DNA of 64,000 bases from Muscardinus avellanarius (taxonomy: Eukaryota > Chordata > Mammalia > Rodentia > Gliridae), in the NCBI GenBank assembly GCA_963383645.1, contig OY726571.1, positions 25,722,616 through 25,786,615 of the forward strand. The letters are read 5' to 3'. Position 1 is the first letter of the stretch, and the number at the start of each line of letters is the position of its first letter. A program made the position numbers and the translations under genes. The notes below the pieces were generated by a model. The model saw only the letters and a program-made list of their open reading frames with translations, had not been told where the DNA came from and did not search any database. Of this stretch, positions 1-9,989 are shown in pieces.

Positions 1-719
1 TCTGAGCTTTGTAGACCCCTTGGGCAAATGCAGTCCCGGCTTTGTGGTTTTTGTGCTCTTTACACACACATTTCAGGCCCTCCCAACTGGTCCAGGTTCT
101 CCCTGACCCTGTAGCTTTGTGTTTGAGTTCACGCCCTTGTTCACAGCCCTAGCTGCAGATTCTGTGCAGTCCCGGTACCTTAAGGAAACCGTTGGAAGAC
201 CAGGTCTTCGATCTTATCCTGCTCAGGGAAGCAGCCTCAGACAGATTTCTAGACACTCCTCTCCCCTTTCATGTACACACAGTTTCCAAGGGCCCAGGGT
301 TCACGTCCCCTATACCACTGCAGTATCCTCCTGACTGAAAAAACCAGGCCATCCGGTCCTCTTATACCTGAGAAGGACAGCCTAGGCTGGGAGGCCCACC
401 ACTGCTGGATATTGTGGCCTATAGATCCTAGAGCTTCCCTCAACCCCAGTTTCCAGAGTTGCTCAGGAATTTAGGCTTTGAGCAGAATCCCAAGTGGTCT
501 TGTTGTCATCTGGAAGCTCCCACCTGAACAAGCCCTGGAGGCTTCTGTCAGTACGCTGGATGGGGGCAAAAGTCTTGGGAAAAAAAAAAAAACTGAGACT
601 GAATAGAGCTAGTGTGGTTGGGCCCCCAACACCATGTTGGAATTTTCTCAGCTTTCTTCCCAAGCTGAGAATGGGTGTACAGAAACACACTTGTATGTGG
701 ATGCATGTATGTGTGCAAG

Positions 720-721
<2 letters not shown>
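1..721. other. Downstream intergenic DNA, no gene seen
   Basis: Single-copy-looking sequence 3' of HAND2. Short frames are unrelated to any family I know. A short A-run lies at about 579-592. Confidence 0.6.

Positions 722-753
<32 letters not shown>
722..753. repeat. (CA)n microsatellite
   Basis: About 16 uninterrupted CA units, preceded by TG-rich degenerate sequence. Confidence 0.95.
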
Positions 754-754
<1 letters not shown>

Positions 755-1508
755 ATCATAATGGCAGAGCCTTTGCCTGCTGGTGCTTCAGGGTTATCAG
801 GCCTTCGGCTGGCCTAGCAGTCTGGGAGCGCAGCCCTGACAGCCAGATCTACCATCAATTTACCGTCCGCCGCCCCAGCTTCCCATTTAGCTTTTAATGT
901 CAAATCCTACATTTTTGTCGGCTCCGGCCTGTCTAGAGCGCTGGTGATTTCGCTGCAGGAGTGATTGCTCTTAACAAAATGGCAGCAACCACATTACCCG
1001 AGCAATTAAAACAGAGGCCTTTTAGCCAGTCCCACAAGTAGAAGCTTGGGAACTTTTTTTTTTCTTTAGACAAAGAAGAGTGAAAAGAGAAGTGCATAGA
1101 AAAGGTGGGACTCCCAGAAGAAACCTGCTCACTCCCTGGCTCATCCTCCTGGGGAGGGTCTGTGGGTGGCTGGGAGCCTTGGGAAGGTTGCCTGTAGGTG
1201 CCGAGGTGAGGGGTCCTGTTGGCTGAAGTGGCAGGCCAGCGGGGGTTGCCTTCAGCTAGGGGGTTTGGCAGCCTGACTTGCCCGGGAAGCTAGCGTTTTC
1301 TGCTGGCTGAGCTCTGGGGTCTGTTGGGTTTCTGGCCAGTTGGGGTTTCTGGGTTGGAGTGGCAGAGAAGATGGGGTGTAAGGGCCTAGTGAGCTGGGCC
1401 TGGAAGAAGTGGAGAAGAACAAGAAGAGGAGGAGGATGACACCACACTCAGCCCATGCTAGACAAGGAGGGTGACCGTCCAAGCCACCTAGACAAACATG
1501 TGTATTGA
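754..1508. other. Intergenic, no gene seen
   Basis: Unique-looking DNA. 850-1010 contains AT-rich stretches with TTAAT and CAATTAAAACAG motifs resembling conserved non-coding sequence. 1140-1460 is G-rich with no recognised feature. Confidence 0.5.
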
Positions 1509-1691
1509 GCTGGGCGTGGTGGCGCCTGCTTGAGATCCCAGCATTCGGAGGCAGCCTCAGCTACTTAGGGGGGCTCTTTGCAACTCAGTGAGAGCCTGTT
1601 TCAAAAAATAAAAAAGACTAAAAAATAGGACTGGGGATGTAGCTCTGAGATAGAATGCCCCGGGTTCCATCCCCAGTACGGCAAAAAAAAA
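1509..1691 (+). repeat. B1-ID dimeric SINE
   Basis: Left half begins GCTGGGCGTGGTGGCGCC; right half ID-like (GGGGATGTAGCTC ... GGGTTCCATCCCCAGTA) with an A-tail. Internally shortened and mildly diverged. It is the only SINE within 10 kb of HAND2 on this side. Confidence 0.92.
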
Positions 1692-1817
1692 TGTTTATTA
1701 ATAAACTGTTACATGGTGCCAATGTATGGGGGTTTCTTGGCTCCCCTCTGTTGGTGTTTAATAAATCAGAAAAAGTGTTACACCAGCAGACACGAGTTAA
1801 GGCCTGATCAGCTACCT

Positions 1818-1821
<4 letters not shown>

Positions 1822-1866
<45 letters not shown>
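1822..1866. repeat. (CA)n microsatellite
   Basis: About 22 uninterrupted AC units. Confidence 0.95.
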
Positions 1867-1868
<2 letters not shown>

Positions 1869-2149
1869 TGATGATAACTCTTTGGATCATATTTGGAAAA
1901 CACCAGCCCTCCACCAACATTCACCCCACCACTCTGGTAAGGCTCCTTTCTTCCACCTGTGGGACTTGGAGTCTTTTCTCCAGAACCGGTAAGAATAAAG
2001 ACGCAGAAGGCGGCTGTTAGTAAGGGTGGGGAAGCCAATGGGCCCTTACAGACAAAGGTTGAGAGAGGGCCACTGAAAACCTGGGCGCGCCTCTGCCCCC
2101 ACCCCCGTGCTATAAACAAAGGCAAGTGTCTGTAAACACAGTCCCTGGC
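1867..2149. other. Intergenic, no gene seen
   Basis: Repeat-free DNA leading into a CpG-rich block; nothing recognised. Confidence 0.5.
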
Positions 2150-2790
2150 CCACCAGGTCGGCCCAGCGCCGGCTGACCCGAGGGGAGAAAGTTCAGATCG
2201 CTTTGGTCGAGTTGTCGTAACCCCTCGCCCTCGCGGTGTTGGCCGCCCGCACCCGTCCGCGGAGCCGCCCGCTCAGCTCTCCCGGGGCGCCAGCGAATAG
2301 GCCCGCGCCGGCCTGGTCCAGCTCCAGGTCGCGATAGACACCCGCCAGGCGTGGGAAGCCTGGGGGTATCAGGAGGGTCTGTGCCCCAGGCGAGGTGCGA
2401 ACATCACCCGGAGGATGGGTTTCAAGATGGAAACCCTCTGGCAAGGCTCTGCAACACCAGATTTATATACGCGGCGGCGTTGCATGAAACAAACCGCTTT
2501 TTAATACGTTTCACCTTTCTTTTCCCCCCTCCCGGATCTCTCCCCTCCTGCTCCTCCTCCCCGCAGTTTGCAGAGCCAGTTCTTTATAGCACTTCGGTTT
2601 CTCTGGTCTGTAGAACAGATTTAAACTCTGGCCAAGCCTGCGGGAAAGGAGGCCGCGGGGACTTTCTTCCACGACATTACCGGACTCCGGGAGAAACAAA
2701 GTCCGGACCGGGTGGCGTCCCAGGCGGCTGGGGGCCGCGGAGAAAGTCGCTCGCTGCGCGGGGCTGCGGCGGGGGCGACTTCAGACACCG
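2150..2790. promoter_or_regulatory. CpG island downstream of HAND2
   Basis: CpG-dense segment (many CCGC, GCGC, CGCGG) about 0.75-1.4 kb beyond the HAND2 3' end, with a consensus TATA box inside it. It may be a promoter for an unannotated transcript or a developmental regulatory element. Confidence 0.55.
2461..2469 (-). promoter_or_regulatory. TATA box in CpG island (minus strand)
   Basis: The minus strand reads CGCGTATATAAATCTGG, an exact TATAWAAW core flanked by CpG-rich DNA. It predicts a leftward start near 2430. The plus strand reads TTTATATACGC, a weaker TATA for rightward transcription toward HAND2. No transcript is known to me here. Confidence 0.35.
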
Positions 2791-3539
2791 CACGGTTAAT
2801 ATTGAGTTCCTTGTAACTCCTTGTAAATCTAACTCACCCCTCGCCCCCCTTCAAATCTGTGGTCTTGTTCGCGATTTCTTACTTGACGTAAAATTCCCTG
2901 TTACCTAATCATAGACTTCTTCAAAAGCCCCCCACCGCCCCCAACCGAGCCTGCTCAGAAGACAATCCTCCCACCTAGCCTACTAGCAAAACTTCCTCTT
3001 CTCCCCCCCCCCCGTTTCTTCTTGGAAGAAAGCCCTGTATTTTGAACTAAACACCCTAGACTATTTCCTGCGGCTGTAATAACGCCTGAAATCCTCCTTA
3101 CACCTCCACCGAAAAACACAACCCAAGCCTCCGCTGAACGCATCTGGTTGATCTCAGAGAACCGAGGACACCTTTCCTCCCCACACAACTACAGGGCTTT
3201 CTCCAACCCTGACACTTCTCGGAAAGACCACTCTGTGGTCTCCGGGTGAGGTGGAGGGAGAAGGAAGGGACACCGCGTTGATAAAGGCCAGGCGCTTGGG
3301 CGTGATTTGCGCCAGGGATGCCTCTCTTTAACTGCACCTCCTTCCGCCTTTGGGACTGCAGGTCACATTGATTGATTGATCAGAACCAACCACTGACTCT
3401 TTCAAATAAAGTTAGAGGCAATTATGATAATTTAGTTTACTTCTGAATATTTTAAATATTATGAAAACAAGTATAACAGCTTTGTTTTCAAAACTCTCTT
3501 TGAGGTATCAACCATTAAACGATAGGGGTTTTTTTTTGT
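2791..3539. other. Intergenic between CpG island and HAND2 3' end
   Basis: Repeat-free. Contains a C-run at about 3005-3013 and an AT-rich 3,360-3,530 segment with (GATT)3-4 at about 3369-3381. No ORF or RNA recognised. Confidence 0.5.
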
Positions 3540-3556
3540 AAAAAAACACACAGTGG

Positions 3557-3562
3557 TTTATT
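3557..3562 (-). terminator. Polyadenylation signal AATAAA of HAND2
   Basis: Canonical AATAAA on the minus strand (TTTATT on plus), about 640 bases after the stop codon, with a GTGTGTTTTTTT-type downstream element. Cleavage is expected near 3540. Confidence 0.65.
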
Positions 3563-3967
3563 GAATACTTACAACGTTTACACCTTCAATATTAATTAAA
3601 TTCCACTTAGTTTTAGAGGACGGAAGTGCACAAAACACGTAGCTGTTGGAAACATCTTCGACTAGGGAATGAACACATAAGCAACAACAGCACTAGATAC
3701 CGACCCCAACGGAAATGTTATCGGCCCTGTTTTCTGCTTTGAAATAAAACTTTATAATCCCCAGGAATATTTATATCCAAAGGCCAAGTATTAAGGATAC
3801 ACTTCACATATGCACTAGTGTCCGCTGTCTGTATCTGGAAGGAGTGGGGCAGGTGAGAAGGGGGCAATGCTGGTGTCTATACAGCCAAGAGGGACATTCA
3901 CACACACAGAATCTAGGAGTCGAAGGGATCCCTTACCACGCGGGAGTGTCCTCTTCATATTAAAATA

Positions 3968-3974
3968 TGGAATG
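3968..3974 (-). promoter_or_regulatory. miR-1/miR-206 seed match in HAND2 3' UTR
   Basis: The minus strand reads GCATTCCAT, so CATTCCA is a 7mer-A1 match to the miR-1/206 seed (GGAAUGU). Hand2 is an established miR-1 target in mouse heart. This is the only such seed match I noticed in the UTR, in an AT-rich context that favours access. That it is the characterised site is inferred. Confidence 0.6.
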
Positions 3975-4204
3975 CTTTTCTTCAAATATCCACTTTTTTG
4001 GAGGGGAAGGGGGAGCGGATGCCTCAAAGGTGGGCCAAGAGAGGGGAAGGAAATTGCACATAAATAAACCGGATGATCCAAATGCAAGAAGTCCTGGGAG
4101 CCGAGCCTTGAGGGCTTGCCGGGAGTGCTGGGTCTGCATCTGGCACCTTCGCCGGCTCCCCGGTTCTCTCCTCCTCTGCCTCCTCCTCCTCCTCCTCCTC
4201 TGGT

Positions 4205-6101
4205 TCACTGCTTGAGCTCCAGCGCCCAGACGTGCTGCGGCCAACCCGTCCGGCCCTTGGTTTTCTTGTCGTTGCTGCTTACTGTGCTTTTCAAGATTTC
4301 ATTCTGGGCAAAAGGAAGGCGAAGGGGGAGAAAAACCGGAAAGAGAAATTCAGAGAGGATAGCTGGTCCCACACCACCCCAGCGCTTCCCGGGCCACAGG
4401 AAACAGCGAGGGAGGAAGGATAGGTATGGGGGGGGGCGTGTGATTTCAAGTCCCAGACCCTGCAGAGAAGTTATGGATGTCTGCGATGCCACCTCGAAGG
4501 CCTCCCCGAATGCTGCAGCTCTCAACTACTGGATAGGCAAGTTTATAAACAACCGCCCAATTTCTAATCGTTTATGGAGGAGCGGAGGGAATTTTTCTAA
4601 CTCCAGATGTAGGGGTAGCAGCGGGGGTGGGGAGGAGGGTCCGGGCACTAAGTCTACCTTCTGTTTTTAATAGCAATCCCAGATTCAAGTGCTAGGAAAA
4701 ATTGGACGAAGGCCTCTCTGCTTTCGGCTCTCCTGCTTAACAGTACCTCTTCTCTAAGGCCTCTGAAATCTTTGGTTATTTGGGAGGTCACTTGATTATG
4801 CAGTGATCAAAGCGCTACAGGCCCCCAAAGAGAAAAATCTCGGCAAATGGAATTTTTTTTTTTAGCCCTGTCCTGAACATACCACCCTATTGGGCACTTG
4901 GTAGGGACCTGAGAAAACTTTAAAAGGCTCAGTATAATTTCCTGCTATTGTTAATAACAATGACCACGTTAACATTCGCTTTCTTGTTTTAAAAATGTGC
5001 AGGCTCCTTAAAGTAAAACTGAAAATACTCCTGGAGGATATGCATCTGGGAAACTACTTTTAATATCATAGGCAAAGAAATTGAAGCTGTATTTTGAGAT
5101 AAAAGTATATAATGTTACCTTTTACACTTCTGGCGTAGTAAATGAGAGCAACTACAAAAACCCTTTTTAGTCTTAGAATCAGCGGGAAGCTCTTTTTTTT
5201 GGAGAAAAAAATGAAATCAATTGTGAAATGATTGGAACTGAGAATGTCTGGGTGGCTTACGTTAGAGACATCTGAAAGTAAGGTCAGATTGGCGGCCTAA
5301 GGATGCCGAGTATAAGGTACTCCCGCCGGTGCGATCTGGAGATGCGTCGCACCCACAGTTAGGGAGGCCCGCCCTAAGCGCCCGGGGAGCAGGGATCACC
5401 CCGAGAGAAAATCGGAAGCACCCAACGTTGGTCTCTGAACCTTCCCCTCTTCCAGCTGACATTCTTCCCCATCACCTCTGCCGTTTGCAGGAAGCGCTCC
5501 CGGCCACAACCCGGTGCAAACGACCTTGGCGCAGTTAACGCAGCCAAAACGCGGGATTCCATTTTCAGCCCTATTGGAAAGAAGCCGATCCCCGAACCCC
5601 GCGCCCCCCAACCGCCTTCGAGCCCCCGGTACTGACCAGCTCCTTCTTCCTCTTCTCCTCCTTCACGTCCGTCTTCTTGATCTCCGCCTTGAAGGCCTCC
5701 GCCTCGCCGTTCTGGTCGTCCTTGGCCAGCAGGTCCATGAGGTAGGCGATGTAGCTGGTGGCCAGGCGCAGCGTCTTGATCTTGGAGAGCTTGGTGTCGG
5801 CGGGCACGTTGGGGATGCACTCGCGCAGCTCGGCGAAGGCGCTGTTGATGCTCTGAGTCCTGCGCCTCTCCTTGCGGTTGGCGGTGCCCCGGCGCTTCAC
5901 CGGGCGCGGCCCCCCCAGGCCCGGAGGCCCTGCGCCCGGAGGCACTCCCCCGTAATGGGAGTGGTCCAGGCCGGCGGCGCCGCTGGCGTACTCGGGGCTG
6001 TAGGACAGGGCCATGCTGTAGTCGGGGGGCGACATCTCGGGGTGGCCGATGAGCCAGCCGTGGAAGTAGGGGTTCTCCTCGTGGCTGCAGCGGCTGGCGG
6101 C

Positions 6102-6132
<31 letters not shown>

Positions 6133-6191
6133 AACGGGTAGCCCTCATGGTGCACCACGGGGTGGTGGGGGAAGCCCCCCACCAGACTCAT
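4205..6191 (-). CDS. HAND2: HAND2, bHLH transcription factor (join of 5637-6191 and 4205-4303, minus strand)
   Basis: Twist-family class II basic helix-loop-helix protein. It acts in the nucleus as a heterodimer with E proteins on E-boxes and drives heart, branchial-arch, limb and sympathetic development (family knowledge). The joined CDS is 654 nt, 217 residues plus TGA, the length known for the mammalian protein. N-terminus [20 protein letters not shown] is followed by 12 alanines (21-32), then the bHLH at about 99-151 (basic region [13 protein letters not shown]; loop [10 protein letters not shown]). The PKA/PP2A-regulated Thr112 and Ser114 are present. Exon 1 ends in CTG at 5637 before a GTCAGT donor; exon 2 begins AAT at 4303 after a pyrimidine-rich tract ending CAG; the intron is phase 0. 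The ATG at 6191 has G at -3. No frameshift or missing residue was seen. Recognition is by sequence memory. Confidence 0.98.
4304..5636 (-). other. HAND2 intron 1
   Basis: The single intron runs from GTCAGT (5636 side) to a C/T-rich tract ending TTTTGCCCAG (4304 side), 1,333 bp, phase 0. It contains no SINE or microsatellite. The exon 1-proximal 300 bases are CpG-rich; the middle (4,800-5,250) is AT-rich. No ORF or small RNA was recognised. Confidence 0.93.
6096..6131 (-). repeat. GCC repeat encoding polyalanine in HAND2
   Basis: Twelve consecutive alanine codons (residues 21-32), nearly all GCC with one GCT-side interruption. It is flanked by Phe20 and Ser33 and lies in the disordered N-terminal region. 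Confidence 0.9.
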
Positions 6192-6446
6192 GTCGCCCTC
6201 GGCGCCCCTCCACGCGCCCCAGCGTGCGCGCAGCCCCGCCGCGCTCTCCGCCCGGGCCCCGGCCTCGGCGACCCGCGTCCTGGCCCAGCCCCCGCCCCCC
6301 AGTCCCGGGGCGCCCGGGCCGCCCCGGCAGCCGCACAGGGGGCTGCTGCAGCCCGGGCCCCGGCCCCCCGCCTGGCCGGGCGGGCCGGCCTCAGCAGCGC
6401 CGCGGCCGCCGACTCCCCATGGGGCGCGGCGAGCTGGCCCCGGCAC
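6192..6446 (-). other. In-frame 5' extension of the HAND2 reading frame
   Basis: From an ATG at 6446 to the accepted start at 6191 the HAND2 frame stays open for 85 codons, beginning [10 protein letters not shown] and rich in Gly, Ala, Pro and Arg. The annotated mammalian protein starts at MSLVGG, so this is most likely untranslated GC-rich leader. It could be an N-terminally extended start used at low level. Confidence 0.3.
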
Positions 6447-7290
6447 CGTGCGCCCCTGGCCGCCGCCGCCGCGGCCGCGGGCTCCCGCCGCGCTCTGGGG
6501 CCCGCGCGCCGGCCGCTGCTCCCCGGGCTGCTGGGCGCAGGCAGGACGCTCTGGTGCTCATGCAAAGGCGCCGGGGGTCCCGCGAGGCTGCTCCGGGCGC
6601 CGCCGCTGACCTGGAGTCCGAGGGCGAGTCGAGCCGCGGCTGGAGAGCGGGGCCCGGCGGTGCGGGGCGGCGGCGGGGTCGGCGGCTCACGGCAAGGCTA
6701 CCTCCATGCGACCCTCCCCTTCCCGCCTCCTCCCCTCCCCCACCAGCCCGCTCTGGGTTCTTGGGCGCTTATTGTTTTAATGAGAAGTTTTGGTTGTTGG
6801 TTTGGTCCTTGAATGTGATTTTTGTTTTTGTTTTTGTTTTTAGCCGCGAGTAACGTGTCCTCGGTCCTCTCGGGCTCTCTCGGAGGGTTTTCAGAGAGGT
6901 CTCGGCGCATCCATTTTCCCGGATCCTCTCCTTTCGGGGCGAGCAAGGATTCGAGGCCCTAAAGGTGCCTTGGCGCTGGAACGCGGCGACTCGGAGTCTC
7001 GGGAGGGTCTGCGCGGTGGCGAGGGAGCTCCCGGGCGGCGGCGGCGGTTCTCTTGGACTGGATGTCGGGAGGGGAGCGAGCGGATTTTCCCAGCACGATC
7101 TCCATGTAGAGCTACATCTTTAGGGCCGCTCGGGTTAATATATGTCGTCAGAGGCTCCTCACGCCAATCCCGGGGCGGCGGGGGCGGCGCCTCGCTCTCT
7201 CCGCAATAAAACTTTTTGATGTTCACGTTGCTAATTGTCTAGGTCCTCTTCCAGGATTGGCTGTCCCTTCATAACCATAAGATAATTAAA
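6192..7290 (-). other. HAND2: HAND2 5' UTR, long and GC-rich
   Basis: Sequence upstream of the ATG is very GC- and CpG-rich to about 6720, then mixed to about 7290. The 5' end is not certain. A TATA-like GATAAAAAG (7325-7317) predicts a start near 7290. A weaker alternative is ATATATTAA around 7135-7143 with a CCAAT box (minus strand, about 7253-7260) about 110 bases upstream of it. The start near 7290 would give an mRNA of about 2.4 kb. Confidence 0.6.
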
Positions 7291-7400
7291 ACAAGGGGGG
7301 GCCAGGCTTAAAAAAAACTTTTTATCAGCCAGAGGTTAATGCAAGTGTTTAACAGATGCTCCACTATTAAAATACCCCCCCCCCACACTTTCAAATATTG
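7240..7400. promoter_or_regulatory. Candidate bidirectional promoter HAND2 / HAND2-AS1
   Basis: Two back-to-back TATA-like elements lie about 40 bases apart: GATAAAAAG on minus (7325-7317) pointing to HAND2 and TATTAAAA on plus (7365-7372) pointing right. A CCAAT box (minus) lies at about 7253-7260. Predicted starts are near 7290 (minus) and 7395 (plus), about a hundred bases apart. This matches the described head-to-head arrangement of Hand2 with Upperhand/HAND2-AS1. Start sites are inferred. Confidence 0.55.
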
Positions 7401-7916
7401 AAGAATCGCAGGCCAGGTATAGTATCACTCCGCTTTCTTTTCTGGTTGGGGGGGGGCAAAAAAATAATGTAGATAATGCTTTTCAAAGGGTTTTGTAGGT
7501 AACGGATTGCAGGAAAGTGAGCGGGCGGTCTTCACGCGGTTTTGAGCTGGGGCCCAGGAGCAGCGGGCTCCAGGCTCCCACAAAGGGTGGGTGTTGGGGG
7601 CCCGGCGTGGTGTCCTTTCGAGACCTCACGGCTGCGGAGGGGCGCTCCTTTGAGCTGGCGCAGCTCTTTGCTTACCCACCGCCTTACCTTGGCGGGGGCT
7701 GTTTGGAATGCCTTAAGGTATTGTGATGGGTTCAGGGCACGGTGGAGACCCCAGAATAAACGGTCAAGGCGATTGTAAATACTTTTATTTCCCCATACTG
7801 CAGAGACACCGGCCACCGTGGAGACTTTGGACGATTTCAAAGTGCGGGTACCTCGATTCCCCGAATCTGTGGTGTGGACGGGTTTCCGTGTTCTCCTGGT
7901 TTAACTAGCCTGTTTG
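7395..7916 (+). ncRNA. HAND2-AS1: Putative first exon of HAND2 antisense lncRNA
   Basis: In human and mouse a divergent lncRNA (HAND2-AS1, Upperhand/Hand2os1) starts just upstream of HAND2 and runs across its upstream enhancers. Here a plus-strand TATA-like TATTAAAA at 7365 is followed by moderately GC-rich, repeat-free sequence ending at a good donor, TTTG|GTAAGT at 7916/7917. Other donors (for example GTAAGT at 8167) are possible. No long ORF is conserved-looking. Later exons could not be placed. Confidence 0.35.
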
Positions 7917-8320
7917 GTAAGTAACTGAATATTTTTTACAGCGTGTTCAGAGCTTATTTTCCAGTTTTTATGAACAAACATATAAATATATCTCTGCATT
8001 CCTGCCTCTCCCATAAAAGCGGGCATCTGTGGGAAGCAGGTTTAGTTATCGAAGGGGAACCATTAAACGCTAGTTTAAGAGGCAGGCCGGGAGGACGGCT
8101 CGTGGATGTTTAGACTGCTGGCCTTGGCGATCTTGAACGCATTAGAACGGAAAGTAGATCTCCACTCGTAAGTCACCGGGCCGCGGGGCACTCGGCTGAG
8201 GCGCCCGGGTGGCGTGCCCTGCAGAGGAGGCGCTCAGGCTGCCGGGCCGGGGTGGTTAGTGGCCGCAGCTGAAATTACCCTCGAGGCTTGGGCCCAGCCT
8301 CAAGCAGAGGCTGATGTGTG
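7917..8320. promoter_or_regulatory. CpG-rich block upstream of HAND2
   Basis: 8,080-8,270 is CpG-rich (ACCGGGCCGCGGGGCACTCG and similar) and is followed directly by a consensus TATA box at 8321. It lies within the expected transcribed region of the antisense lncRNA and may be an alternative first exon or promoter. Confidence 0.4.
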
Positions 8321-8328
8321 TATAAAAG
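8321..8328 (+). promoter_or_regulatory. TATA box TATAAAAG (plus strand)
   Basis: Perfect TATAAAAG after a GC-rich 150-bp upstream region; predicts a rightward start near 8350. Usage is unknown; the antisense lncRNA is known for alternative starts in other mammals. Confidence 0.35.
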
Positions 8329-9989
8329 GATTTTGCCCACTGGATGGATTCAGTTCAGTGTGATAAAGGGTGTCAACAAAAGCCCGCGGGTTGTAAATCA
8401 GAGGGAATCCAGGACAGAGAGTGCAGAAGCCGGTTAGGGCCGGGAGGGGAGACCCATGGAGACCAGTGGTCCCACCCGGAGCATCCTCCTTTGGAAGCAG
8501 GCAGTGAAGCTCTAAGCCACGAAGGGAGCCAGCCTCATTCTCGGAGGACTCTGTAAAGACAGCCCTTTCCTAGGGGCGAGTTGCTAGGCGCTGACCTTGT
8601 CGATCGGGGTGGGAAAACCTGGTCAGCACTTACACCCAGGCAACCGAACTCCAGTGCTACCCGTGGACTAGGGGTGCAGACCTTGCCACTACTACCCCCA
8701 GGCCCTGGTCAGCAGCACCAAGAAATATTTTGTTTTCAGGCTTGCTGCGGCTCGGTGGTAGAAGGAAGAAATCTCTGAAGAAATATAGTTTGAGATCTTA
8801 TGTGGGGATCCATTCTTTCTTTCCCTAAAGGGTCAACTTGCCAGGGGGGCATTCCTTTTTCCCCCAAATGGCGAACTGCCCTGGACACCCCAGCTGAGCG
8901 TCTTGCCAAGAGGACAGAGGCTGAGGAGTAGCTCAAACCTGGCTCATTGGTGGTGAGCGCCAGGGGCTCATATCCGGTATCATAACAAAATAGAGAACAG
9001 CACAGAGCTCTAGACTCCTGACTTGGGTGGCTCTGCAGTTTTAGGCATAAGGAGAGTCTTTTTAAGAACTGCTTCTTCAAGAAAGAATACAGGTAGTGTG
9101 GCCTGGGATTCTGTTTACATTTTCACCAGGAGGCAAAACCTGAATGTGTAAATATTGGTAGTTCAATCCTCTGACATTTGATACATTTAAAAAAAAGTCT
9201 GTTTATAAAAATGCATTTAAGCCTTAGGAACAGGTAGATTAAGAAGATGCTCACAGTGGGAACAGATAAAGGTTTAGGCAAAGTAACTGCTTGGCTGCCT
9301 TCAGAAACACGGAGTTTTGGGGATTGGAGGGAGGAGGAAGGAACCAGACAGGGAGCACTGAATTAGGGCACAAGACTCCATCCACCAGAGGCAAATGGCC
9401 TTATTTGTGGAGGTTCAGCACTTGCCACTCTCAGCCTTTCTCGTGTTCTTTTTTTTTTTTTTCTAATTTGAAACAAACCATTGAACAACAACAACCAAAA
9501 TTGGTGAATCGATTCTTGGTCCCCTGGTAGCATCTAGATGATAAAAGAAATGGACAACATGGGACAGAAAAAGGTCATAAAAGATGCTAATCTGAACATC
9601 AGCATCATTATCAGTCAATTGCGATGGTCCATGGGTCTAAATCTTTATGCATCTCAGAAACCCAAAGCCAGAGGCTAGAGCTTGGGAAATGTGTTCTGGA
9701 TGTGGCTGGGAAAGAGAGGAGAAATGAATGAATACTAGCGGTGTCTCCAACTGTAGTGGCTACTCAGGCCAGGCTGATCTCCACTAGCTGAGCTCTACCC
9801 TGTGTGAACAACCAGACATGTTCACTTTTTTACTTTTACTGTCCTGCAGCACATTTTGCTCCAGGAATCCCAGGATGGTGGATTGACCTTAGCTGTAAGG
9901 CTAAGATGCTCCCTCAGGTCGGCTCCCAATTCAGGTGGCCTGCGGAGTTAATTTGTAGTGGTGGCGAAGGAGAGGTTGGTGCTGATGAT
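8329..9989. other. HAND2 upstream DNA, no gene seen
   Basis: No SINE, LINE or microsatellite apart from a T-run at about 9450. Short frames have no recognisable family. Probably intronic to the antisense lncRNA. Confidence 0.5.

Larger units (their letters stand above)
3540..4204 (-). other. HAND2: HAND2 3' UTR (proposed)
   Basis: About 665 bases follow the TGA stop. They open with a GAG/AGG-repeat tract (plus-strand CTCCTC at 4170-4200) and become AT-rich. The only AATAAA on the minus strand here is at 3562-3557, followed about 10-20 bases downstream by a GT/T-rich stretch (plus-strand 3538-3551), the usual layout of a cleavage site. The end point is inferred. Confidence 0.7.
5330..7210. 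other. CpG island over HAND2 exon 1 and 5' UTR
   Basis: Dense CG dinucleotides and G+C well above the surroundings, spanning the 3' part of intron 1, exon 1 and most of the 5' leader. Typical of a developmental-regulator promoter; GC-rich false frames on the plus strand arise from it. Confidence 0.85.

Noticed and set aside
4116..4670. 184-codon plus-strand frame over HAND2 exon 2
   Set aside because: Antisense shadow crossing the exon 2 splice site and the 3' UTR repeat; no independent support.
5514..6812. 432-codon plus-strand frame antisense to HAND2 exon 1
   Set aside because: It is the complement of the GC-rich HAND2 exon and leader; composition is Ala/Gly/Pro/Arg-rich with no domain, as expected of a stop-poor CpG island.
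7680..7690. Minus-strand splice donor CCAAG|GTAAGG upstream of HAND2
   Set aside because: Could suggest an extra upstream HAND2 exon, but HAND2 is a two-exon gene in known mammals and no promoter pairs with it.
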